From the NCBI GenBank assembly GCA_038231495.1, contig JBBRLG010000188.1, positions 1 through 12,155 of the forward strand: 12,155 nucleotides of DNA, in the 5' to 3' direction. The position numbers were made by a program, and so were the translations under genes. Positions within the stretch are counted from its first letter, which is position 1, and each line of letters starts with the position of its first letter. Source of the stretch: JBBRLG01 sp038231495 (GTDB lineage Bacteria; Planctomycetota; Planctomycetia; Gemmatales; Gemmataceae). This document shows, piece after piece, positions 6,052-12,155 of the stretch. Below the pieces are notes generated by a model that saw nothing but the letters and a program-made list of their open reading frames with translations, was not told where the DNA came from and ran no database searches.

Positions 6052-8448
6052 ATGGAACCTATCCCCCCTGCCCCCCCCTTACCCCGCACCGAGCCGCGCG
6101 GCATCGCGCGCCCCTTGTGGGCGGTGCCGCTTCTCGTAGTCGGATTCGGCGTCCTGGCGTGGGTGGTTGTGGCCCGGCCGTTCTTGAACAGCCCCGAACG
6201 CCAGCCAGCCCGCGACCTGGCAGCCGCGCGCACACTGCTTGCCCGTGCCGACGGCGACCCGGTCGAGGCGGAGAACCTGGTACGCAGCGCCCTAGAACAC
6301 CCGGAATACCTGCCCGGCCGCGTCGGCGAGGCCAAGTTCTTGCTAGGCAGCGCGGAGGCCCGTCACGCTCAGCAGGCCGCGTCGGAGGCGTCACCTGCTC
6401 TGTGGCTGGCTGCCCTGCGCGACCTGACCGACGCCGAGAAACAGGGCGTGCCGGAGGACGACCAGCTAAAATTGACTTATCAGCTCGGCAAAGTCGCATT
6501 CAACAGCCGGGGCGACCCCCGGCACGTCGTCGATCTGCTGCAACGCTCGGCCGCCGAAGCCGACGACCGGGCGGAAGCCTACCAACTGTTGACGCTTGCC
6601 TACCTGCGCTTGCCGGAGCCCGATCTGCAAAAGGCGCTGGAAGCGAACGAACAATTGCGGCAGGTCGCCGTGGACGATCAACTCGCAACAGCGCGCTTTC
6701 TCGGCGGCGAACTGTATTTGAAACTTCAGCGCCCCGAGGACGCTCGCAAGGTTTTAGAGCGCATTGCGCCGCCCGCACCGCCCGCCCTGGTGTCCAAGGC
6801 GCGTCTCCTGCGCGCCCGCAGTTTGGAAGAGGACGAACGCTGGGCGGAAGCCGCCGCCCTTTGGCAAACCCTTTCGACCGACAAAAACCAGTCGGACGTC
6901 AGGCCGGGCGCGATGCTTTATCACCTCGGTCTGTGCTATCGCCAACTGGAGCAGGTTAGAGAGGCTGCGAACATCTGGGAGCAGTGCCTCGCCAAGGCCG
7001 GCGATGGCGACGAAGGCCCGGCGAGCGCCCTGGCCCTGGCCGAATTAAGCCTCCGCGAGAGTGTCATTGACAAGGCGCTTGACCTGTTCGCGCAGGCGGT
7101 CGCCAAAACGGATGCGCCGCCTGCGTGGGCCAACACACTGGTCGATCGCGGGCACGCCCTCGCCGTTTTCGAGCGCGCGGCAACGCTGCTGCGCCAGATG
7201 GGACTGTACGAGGCCTCGCTAAAACTCGCGGCTTCCTACGAACGACTGGCCGGTCCGGTAAAGGCGAACGTCCTCCGCGGCGAGGTTTATAGTGCTTGGG
7301 CGCGGGCCGGCGAAAAACTGCAAGCGGACCGCGACCCGGCCGCGCCGACGCCGGAAGTCGTCAACGAACGTTTTCGCCAGGCCGGCCTTGCCTACGTCAC
7401 CGCGGCGGCGCAGGCTGCCGAGGTTACGGAAAAAGCGGACTACCTTTGGCTCGCCACGCAGCGCTACCTCGGCGGCCAGGACCGCGTGCAGGCCGCGGCC
7501 GCGTTTGAAAAGTTGTACCGAGTCGCGCCGCGGTCGCCGCACCTGGGCGAGGGGTGGTATCGGCTGGGTGAGGCGCACCGACTCGCCAAGGACATACCCA
7601 CCGCGGAGGCGGCCTACAACGAAGCGATCAAGTTTCCAACCGGATTCGCCTACCGCGCCCGCTACCAACGCGCGGTTTTCGCCTGGGAACGTGGCGAAGT
7701 GGACGACGCGGAGTTGGACCTGGAGCAAAACTTGAAGCTGTTGCGCTTCGACCGCGACGACGAGGCCCAGGAGAAATCCCTGTTCGCAATTGGCGAACTA
7801 TTCTTCAAGCGCGGCAACAATGCGATGGCGGCGCGGCATTTGGAAGAAGCGTTGGAAAAGTTCCCCGACAACCCGGAGGCGGTCCGGGCGCGGTTCCATC
7901 TCGCGCAGTCCTACCAGGAAATGGCCGGTCAAAAGAACTTTAACGTTTTGCTCAAGAGCTATAAGAATCCGGAGACGATCGAGCACTTTGCCAACGAAAA
8001 CAAACGACTCTTGCAACGGGCGGCGGACGAGTTCGAGAAATTGATGCCGTTACTGGAGAAAACCAAGGCGGGGACGCAAGGGGAGAAGCCCGACGGGGCC
8101 GCGCAATTGACGCGGGAAGACCTCATCAAGGCGGCATTCAAGGCGGCGGATTGTCGCTACTACGCCGGGCAGTACCTCGAATCGCTGCAACTGTACGAGC
8201 GACTGGCCGACGGACTCTCCAAGCAGCCGTTGACGCCGGAGGATCAGTTAACCTACTTGCTAGTCTTGGGCGGCAACGTGCGCTGTCTCACCGTTCTGAT
8301 CGGTAGCAAGGCGGATTATCGAGACAAGCTTCGACAACGTCTGACCGAGATTCAAATGGTAATCCAGGACATGGACGAAAAAACGCGGATGGACTGGGAA
8401 GACTGGATACGCAAACCCAAGGAAGTGGCCGAAGGAAAGACGCCCTAG
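6052..8448 (+). CDS. Membrane-anchored tetratricopeptide-repeat protein
   Basis: The protein is 798 aa, starting at ATG 6052; nearby ATGs at 6039 and 6047 are out of frame, and no clear Shine-Dalgarno is present. A Pro-rich cytoplasmic leader (1-20) precedes one membrane helix (about 22-41), leaving a large Ala/Leu/Glu-rich helical domain outside the membrane. TPR-like helix pairs are seen at about 286-315, 463-492, 500-528, 533-565, 574-605 and from 610. Examples are YHLGLCYRQLEQVREAANIW and WYRLGEAHRLAKDIPTAEAAY. Earlier segments (60-250) look like degenerate TPRs. TPR arrays bind other proteins; this one has no enzymatic domain, so a periplasmic scaffold role is inferred. It resembles the general plan of YbgF/BamD-like and other planctomycete TPR proteins, without a specific match. 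It is divergent from the M28 gene and convergent with icd. Confidence 0.9.
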   Translation: MEPIPPAPPLPRTEPRGIARPLWAVPLLVVGFGVLAWVVVARPFLNSPERQPARDLAAARTLLARADGDPVEAENLVRSALEHPEYLPGRVGEAKFLLGSAEARHAQQAASEASPALWLAALRDLTDAEKQGVPEDDQLKLTYQLGKVAFNSRGDPRHVVDLLQRSAAEADDRAEAYQLLTLAYLRLPEPDLQKALEANEQLRQVAVDDQLATARFLGGELYLKLQRPEDARKVLERIAPPAPPALVSKARLLRARSLEEDERWAEAAALWQTLSTDKNQSDVRPGAMLYHLGLCYRQLEQVREAANIWEQCLAKAGDGDEGPASALALAELSLRESVIDKALDLFAQAVAKTDAPPAWANTLVDRGHALAVFERAATLLRQMGLYEASLKLAASYERLAGPVKANVLRGEVYSAWARAGEKLQADRDPAAPTPEVVNERFRQAGLAYVTAAAQAAEVTEKADYLWLATQRYLGGQDRVQAAAAFEKLYRVAPRSPHLGEGWYRLGEAHRLAKDIPTAEAAYNEAIKFPTGFAYRARYQRAVFAWERGEVDDAELDLEQNLKLLRFDRDDEAQEKSLFAIGELFFKRGNNAMAARHLEEALEKFPDNPEAVRARFHLAQSYQEMAGQKNFNVLLKSYKNPETIEHFANENKRLLQRAADEFEKLMPLLEKTKAGTQGEKPDGAAQLTREDLIKAAFKAADCRYYAGQYLESLQLYERLADGLSKQPLTPEDQLTYLLVLGGNVRCLTVLIGSKADYRDKLRQRLTEIQMVIQDMDEKTRMDWEDWIRKPKEVAEGKTP

Positions 8449-8450
8449 AC

Positions 8451-8505
8451 CGCCGCTTGCGGCTAAGCGCAACTCCGCTGAATCGGCGCTCGGCCGCAAG
8501 CGGCG
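8451..8505. repeat. REP-like inverted pair, copy between convergent genes
   Basis: CGCCGCTTGCGGC (8451-8463) and its complement GCCGCAAGCGGCG (8493-8505) flank a 29-base centre. Inside, AGCGC (8466-8470) pairs with GCGCT (8486-8490), extending the stem past one mismatch. The 12-mer and the following T(G/A)AGCGC match the palindrome at 5907. It fills the 67-base gap between the ends of the TPR gene and icd. No T-run follows on either strand, so any terminator action would not be the classical intrinsic type. Confidence 0.8.
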
Positions 8506-8515
8506 TAACGATCTA

Positions 8516-9913
8516 TTAGCGATTAACGTGGTGGACGATCCGGTCTGCAAACTCCGCGCTCGAGACTCCGGCCTTCTCCCCGTAACCGGCGAATTGCCGG
8601 GCGATGTCGTAGGTCACATGCAGCTTGCCGTTCGGGCCGGCGTGCGCGACCTCGTCGCTTTCCGCGAACGTCGCCTCCACGCCGTCGTTGACGAACTTCG
8701 CGGCCTCGAACCACTGTAAGTGTTCCAGCAGCATGACGCCGGACAGCAGCACCGCGCCGGGGTTCGCCCGGTTTTTGCCGGTGTACTTCGGTGCCGTGCC
8801 GTGCGTCGCCTCGAACATCGCCGCCTTGTCGCCGATGTTGGCGCCGGCGGCCAGGCCGATGCCGCCCACCATCGCCGCCGCCGCGTCGGACAGGTAGTCG
8901 CCGTTCAGGTTCGGTGTCGCAATCACCGAATAATCTTCCGGCCGCAACTGCACCTGCTGAAACATGCTGTCCGCGATGCGGTCCTTGATGATGAGCCGGC
9001 CCCCTCCATTGCCCGCCGCCGCGCCGCCGCGCAGAGCCGACGCCTTGTCGTCATACACCTCGTCCTCGGTGATGATCTTGTCCCGGAACTCCGCCTTGGC
9101 CAACTCGTAGCCCCAATCCTTGAACGCCCCTTCCGTGAACTTCATGATGTTGCCCTTGTGCATCAGCGTCACGCTCGGCAACTTCTTTTCGAGGGCGTAC
9201 TTGATTGCCATGCGGATCAGGCGCTTGCTGCGCTCCGGACTCATCGGCTTGATGCCAATGCCGGACGTGGCCAATACCTCGTGGCCCATTTCTTTCAGGA
9301 GGTCGATGACCTTCTTGGCATTCGCCGACCCGGACTTGAATTCGATGCCGCAATACACATCTTCGGTGTTCTCGCGGAAGATCACCATGTCAACCTTGTT
9401 AGCGCGGTTGTTCGGCGCCTCGACGCCCTTGAAATAACGCACCGGCCGGACGCAGCCGTACAAGTCGAAGTGGATGCGCAAAAAGACGTTGATGCTGCGA
9501 AAGCCGCCGCCGATCGGCGTCGTTAAAGGTCCTTTGAGGCCGACGCTGTAATACTCAAACGCCTTGAGCGTATCGTCGGGCAAATAGAGTTGACGTTGCT
9601 CGGTCTCGCTGAGCTTGGCGACCTGCTCGTCCTTGACCTGCGGGAAGTAAAGTTCGCGGGCGGCGTCGCCGGCGTGAACGTCAAACCAGTGGATTTTGCG
9701 CTTGCCCTTGTAGGCTTTCGTCACGGCGGCGTCGAGAACCTTGAGGGCACAGGTCGTGATGCCGGGCACAGTACCCACGTCGCGGCCGATGCCGTCGCCG
9801 CGCAGCAGGCAGACGATCGGGTCGTCGGGGAACTTCCAATTGCCCTGGCTGTCAACCGTTACGCGGGTGCCGGCGGTGGGTTGGGTTAGCTTTTCGTAAG
9901 TCGGTGCCGTCAT
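8516..9913 (-). CDS. icd: Isocitrate dehydrogenase, NADP-dependent type
   Basis: The protein is 465 aa, longer than the 416 aa of E. coli Icd. It oxidatively decarboxylates isocitrate to 2-oxoglutarate with NADP in the cytoplasmic TCA cycle. Visible landmarks are LKGPLTTPIGG (126-136), the substrate-binding and regulatory serine S140 in GGFRSIN, ENTEDVY with Y187, HKGN with K253, and metal aspartates D339 and D343 in NLNGDYLSD. NADP-selecting residues equivalent to E. coli K344, Y345, Y391 and R395 are all present (K376, Y377, Y435, R439). Extra length comes from an N-terminal extension, a Gly/Ala-rich loop (295-305) and an insertion near 418-430. ATG 9913 has no good Shine-Dalgarno and overlaps by 4 bases the stop of the truncated toxin frame, suggesting translational coupling to it. 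Confidence 0.96.
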   Translation of the reverse strand: MTAPTYEKLTQPTAGTRVTVDSQGNWKFPDDPIVCLLRGDGIGRDVGTVPGITTCALKVLDAAVTKAYKGKRKIHWFDVHAGDAARELYFPQVKDEQVAKLSETEQRQLYLPDDTLKAFEYYSVGLKGPLTTPIGGGFRSINVFLRIHFDLYGCVRPVRYFKGVEAPNNRANKVDMVIFRENTEDVYCGIEFKSGSANAKKVIDLLKEMGHEVLATSGIGIKPMSPERSKRLIRMAIKYALEKKLPSVTLMHKGNIMKFTEGAFKDWGYELAKAEFRDKIITEDEVYDDKASALRGGAAAGNGGGRLIIKDRIADSMFQQVQLRPEDYSVIATPNLNGDYLSDAAAAMVGGIGLAAGANIGDKAAMFEATHGTAPKYTGKNRANPGAVLLSGVMLLEHLQWFEAAKFVNDGVEATFAESDEVAHAGPNGKLHVTYDIARQFAGYGEKAGVSSAEFADRIVHHVNR

Positions 9914-10029
9914 GGGAGGGAGTTCCTGGAGCGAACGAAATCCGGAGTAATGGTGGTAAGACTATGCGCCGGCCTTGACCGCAGCGCCGCCATCCGGCGT
10001 GGCAGCGGGGCGTCGATCAAGAACTTCAT
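9910..10029 (-). pseudogene. Truncated PIN-like toxin (DUF5615 type), N-terminal remnant
   Basis: ATG 10029 overlaps the TGA of the DUF433 gene (ATGA), and the frame stops after 39 codons at 9910, overlapping the icd ATG. The start MKFLIDAPLPRRMAAL is the typical N-terminus of DUF5615 PIN-like toxins (M-K/R-F-L-x-D-A-x-L-P), which are normally about 110-120 aa and encoded directly after DUF433. After AAL the frame drifts (RSRPAHSLTTI). Allowing small shifts near 9955-9981 gives VKAG then HSL, like the usual KAGH segment, so at least one frameshift plus loss of the remaining two thirds is likely. The first conserved Asp (D6) is kept but the rest of the active site is gone. No toxin activity is expected. 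A de novo microprotein is a less likely reading. Confidence 0.6.
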
Positions 10030-10259
10030 GGGCCCACCGATTGAAGTTGCTTCGTCCGGCTCAGCCGGGCGGCGAACGCCAGGACCGCGAGCAGGTCTTC
10101 GCGCTCCAGATCCTCATAGTCGCCCAGGATGTCGTCGAACGTCATGCCGGAACTGAGCAGTTCGAGCAACATCTCGACGGGGTAGCGCAGGCCACGGACG
10201 CAGGGCTTGCCGTGGCAGACCGCCGGATCGATCGTAATGCGAGACAGTAGAGTATCCAT
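10026..10259 (-). CDS. DUF433 family protein, antitoxin-like
   Basis: The protein is 77 aa from ATG 10259, with AGGA 7 bases upstream. The family signature is clear: R-I-T-I-D-P (7-12), CHGKPCVRGLRYPV (15-28), then a helical segment with the usual LLxxGMTFDDILGDYEDL and a final helix EDLLAVLAFAA. The length is normal. DUF433 proteins carry a winged-helix-like DNA-binding fold and act as antitoxin and autorepressor next to DUF5615 PIN-like toxins. Here the partner survives only as a 39-codon remnant in the expected overlapping position, so this is probably an orphaned antitoxin. It follows the oxidoreductase gene by 74 bases on the same strand and may drive transcription into icd. Confidence 0.9.
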   Translation of the reverse strand: MDTLLSRITIDPAVCHGKPCVRGLRYPVEMLLELLSSGMTFDDILGDYEDLEREDLLAVLAFAARLSRTKQLQSVGP

Positions 10260-10273
10260 AACTGAATCCTACG

Positions 10274-10296
10274 AACGGCGCTCTCTTTCGGCCGTT
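10274..10296 (-). promoter_or_regulatory. Weak inverted repeat upstream of the DUF433 gene
   Basis: AACGGC (10274-10279) and GCCGTT (10291-10296) flank 11 bases, 15-37 bases before ATG 10259. This is a typical place for an autoregulatory operator of a toxin-antitoxin locus, but a six-base dyad could be chance. There is no T-run, so it is not a terminator for the oxidoreductase gene. Confidence 0.22.
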
Positions 10297-10333
10297 TCAT
10301 CTGCAACCGGCCGGCGTGACCTTTGGCCTCAAT

Positions 10334-11884
10334 TCAGGCTAAGTCCGTGTTCGCGGGGCCGTTGAGTACCTTGCCAAGTTTGTCGAAGCGCGAGCCGTGG
10401 CAGGGGCAATCCCAGGTCTTTTCGGTGGGGTTCCAGCCAACGATGCAGCCGAGGTGAGGGCAGACCGCGGAACGCTCATGCACTTCCTCCTTCTCGTCAC
10501 GGTAGACGGCCACCTTCGTCAGCCCCCGGCGGAGTACGGCCCCGCTGTCCTTGGTAATCTCGTCCACGGAGCTGACGTCGCCGCCGGTTACCCAGTCGGT
10601 AAACTGGGTCGCCATGTTGACTGCTTCCTTGAGGAACTCGCCCGTAGCCCTGAGCGTCTTGCGGGACGGATCATACAGCGGCGCCCAGGGGCTTTCACGA
10701 CCCTGGATCAGGTCCGTCAAGAGAATGCCGGCGATCGTGCCGTGCGTCATCCCCATGCCGGAATCACCTGTCACGACGAAGACGTTATCCTTGTCCAGGG
10801 GATTTCGGCCGATGAACGCAAGGCCGTCAACCGTCTCCATGACCTGGCCGGCCCAGGTGAACTCGACCGGCTCCATCATCGGGAAGCGCTCGCGGGCCCA
10901 GGTCTCCAAGCGGGCGTGCCGTTCTTGCGTGTCGTCTGCCTGCCCCGTCTTGTGGTCTTCCCCGCCAACGATTAAGAGATCGCACGCGCGCGGGTTGTTC
11001 TCGGTGGAGCCGCCGTTGTTCAAGTTTTGGAGCCGGATGTAGTGATACGGGTCCAGAGTGTCCCAGTAGAGAGCCTTCGCTACCGAGCCGCGTGGCACGC
11101 GCGCGCCAATCACATAGGTCAGGTAGGGAGCCTGCTTGGTGTGAATGACAAGGCGGTCGTTGACGGGCGCGTTGGTTGCAACCACGACCGCGCCGGCGGT
11201 TACGACATGACTGCCGGCCTTGATCTGGGCGGGCGGGCCGCCGTCGATTTGATCGACATGGGTCTTGGTAAACAGTCTGCCGCCGTCGCGCTCAATCGCT
11301 TTGGCCACCGCCGCCAGATACTTCAACGGGTGGAACTGCCCCTGGTTGGGAAAGCGCAGGCAAGTCCCCGTGTCAAAGGACGGCAACGGGGCTCGGCGGA
11401 TCTTTTCCACGTCGTGGAGACCGGCTCGATGAGCGGCAGTCAGTTCGCGATCCAGGAGTTCCTCCTTTTCGCCTGGCGGGAGGAACAAGTAGCCGTCGAG
11501 GCGCTCGAAATCGCAGTCGATCTGCTCTTTCTTGACAATGGCTTCAATGCGATTGATCGCCGCCGTGTGACTCTCGGCCGCGAGGCGCGCGCCCTCTTCG
11601 CCGTGCAGCCTCTCAATCGCGAAGTAGCGGTCATCCAGCGCATTGGACAGGTGGGCGGTGGTGACTTGGGTTATGCCACCGGCCAAGGGGCCGTCGTCGA
11701 GGATGACCACGGATTTACCCGCTTGCGTGAGCAGGTACGCGGTGGTCAGGCCTGCGATGCCCGCGCCGACTATGCAAACGTCCGCTCGGGTATTTTCCAG
11801 GAGCGGGGAGTAGGTGGGCATCTTCGCCGTAGCCGCCCAAACGGATTGGTTGTGGCCCGATGCGGTTTTCGGTTCGCTTTTCAT
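10334..11884 (-). CDS. FAD-dependent oxidoreductase with C-terminal Rieske [2Fe-2S] domain
   Basis: The protein is 516 aa from ATG 11884, with GGGAGG 8 bases upstream. An N-terminal DAO-type FAD domain starts with the dinucleotide-binding GAGIAG (40-45) after a beta strand (DVCIVG), an acidic residue ending the second strand (ILDD), and a late FAD contact region (TGDSGMGMTHG, 372-382). Residues about 440-516 form a Rieske domain: C475-P-H477-L-G-C480 and C493-P-C495-H496-G-S. C475/H477/C493/H496 would hold the cluster, and C480/C495 could form the disulphide. This architecture and length match Bacillus YhfW-type proteins. The substrate is unknown; amine or amino-acid oxidation is the usual chemistry of the DAO fold, with the Rieske centre passing electrons. 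No signal peptide is seen, so it is cytoplasmic. DUF433 follows downstream. Confidence 0.93.
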   Translation of the reverse strand: MKSEPKTASGHNQSVWAATAKMPTYSPLLENTRADVCIVGAGIAGLTTAYLLTQAGKSVVILDDGPLAGGITQVTTAHLSNALDDRYFAIERLHGEEGARLAAESHTAAINRIEAIVKKEQIDCDFERLDGYLFLPPGEKEELLDRELTAAHRAGLHDVEKIRRAPLPSFDTGTCLRFPNQGQFHPLKYLAAVAKAIERDGGRLFTKTHVDQIDGGPPAQIKAGSHVVTAGAVVVATNAPVNDRLVIHTKQAPYLTYVIGARVPRGSVAKALYWDTLDPYHYIRLQNLNNGGSTENNPRACDLLIVGGEDHKTGQADDTQERHARLETWARERFPMMEPVEFTWAGQVMETVDGLAFIGRNPLDKDNVFVVTGDSGMGMTHGTIAGILLTDLIQGRESPWAPLYDPSRKTLRATGEFLKEAVNMATQFTDWVTGGDVSSVDEITKDSGAVLRRGLTKVAVYRDEKEEVHERSAVCPHLGCIVGWNPTEKTWDCPCHGSRFDKLGKVLNGPANTDLA

Positions 11885-12155
11885 CTTGGTAGCCTCCCAA
11901 AGGAAGTTCTGAGGATTGTACGGGCAAGCGGCCGAGCAACTTGCACAGCGCTTGTCGGCGGGCCCGGGGCCGCTGCACGAGCTTGATGACGCGCGAAACC
12001 AGCATGGCGTCCCCGGTCAGGTGCAGCGTCTGGTTCGTTTCCCTCGCAGGGTTCCCCTGCCCCACAGTGCCGGGAACTTCGGGTCTGGTTCTGCTCTCCT
12101 CATTCTCCTATCCTATCTGCGGCGTCCGGTGTCGATGCCCGTTACGTTTCTGGTG
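11885..12155. other. Right-edge region without a supported gene
   Basis: These 271 bases lie upstream of the oxidoreductase gene. A - strand frame from 12065 runs into that gene out of frame and shows no family features. A + strand frame from 12004 stays open to the edge but is also unremarkable. A - strand TACAAT (11915-11920), about 31 bases before ATG 11884, could be a -10 box, though no good -35 is spaced correctly. A small hairpin GCAGGG-TTC-CCCTGC lies at 12046-12060. Nothing firmer is visible. Confidence 0.5.

Noticed and set aside
9910..10259. Intact toxin-antitoxin system
   Set aside because: The toxin frame is only 39 codons and lacks most of the PIN-like fold, so it is called a remnant.
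11921..11935. Fifth copy of the palindrome unit (GCAAGCGGCC)
   Set aside because: Only about 9 bases match and there is no inverted partner; this is compatible with chance in GC-rich DNA.
11027..11986. 319-codon open frame on the + strand
   Set aside because: It is antisense to the FAD domain of the oxidoreductase and has no recognisable features.
11715..12065. Small - strand gene starting at 12065
   Set aside because: It overlaps the oxidoreductase start by about 170 bases in another frame, lacks motifs, and the oxidoreductase ATG has a strong Shine-Dalgarno.

Overview
The window looks like chromosome of a planctomycete, most likely a member of the Gemmataceae or a close relative. This is an inference. 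It rests on a planctomycete-type 16S rRNA 3' end, a 16S gene not followed by 23S (an unlinked arrangement well known in this phylum), GC-rich coding, and a membrane-anchored caspase-like protein next to a small zinc-motif protein of a kind I recall from planctomycetes. No plasmid, phage, IS or CRISPR signature was seen.

Layout. Bases 1-295 are the 3' end of a 16S rRNA gene on the + strand. Its short trailer ends in a strong intrinsic terminator at 382-418, with no tRNA, 23S or 5S before it. Four genes then lie on the - strand. In transcription order they are an M28 zinc hydrolase of glutaminyl-cyclase type (5826-4825), cinA (4788-3535), a transmembrane caspase-fold protein whose catalytic Cys appears to be lost (3396-1003), and a small anti-sigma-like zinc protein (893-471). 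Divergent from the M28 gene is one long + strand gene for a membrane-anchored TPR protein (6052-8448). It converges on a second - strand run: a FAD/Rieske oxidoreductase (11884-10334), a DUF433 antitoxin-like gene (10259-10026), a 39-codon remnant of its usual PIN-like toxin partner (10029-9910), and NADP-type isocitrate dehydrogenase icd (9913-8516). The last 271 bases hold only upstream sequence.

Intergenic structure. The 12-mer GCCGCTTGCGGC / GCCGCAAGCGGC recurs at four intergenic sites. Three are inverted pairs (420-465, a perfect 34-bp palindrome at 5907-5940, and 8451-8505) and one is a lone unit (4809-4820). It behaves like a REP/BIME-type dispersed palindrome, and two of the pairs sit between converging transcripts.

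How the genes relate. M28 and cinA are probably co-transcribed (36-bp gap). The pseudo-caspase gene has its own strong Shine-Dalgarno and an ECF-like promoter candidate, and the small zinc protein follows it. DUF433, the toxin remnant and icd overlap by 4 bases at each junction, so icd expression may be tied to the decayed toxin-antitoxin locus. Clear Shine-Dalgarno sequences precede only three genes (pseudo-caspase, M28, oxidoreductase). The best candidates for something undescribed are the pseudo-caspase with its small zinc partner, the palindrome family, and the toxin remnant fused to the icd start.
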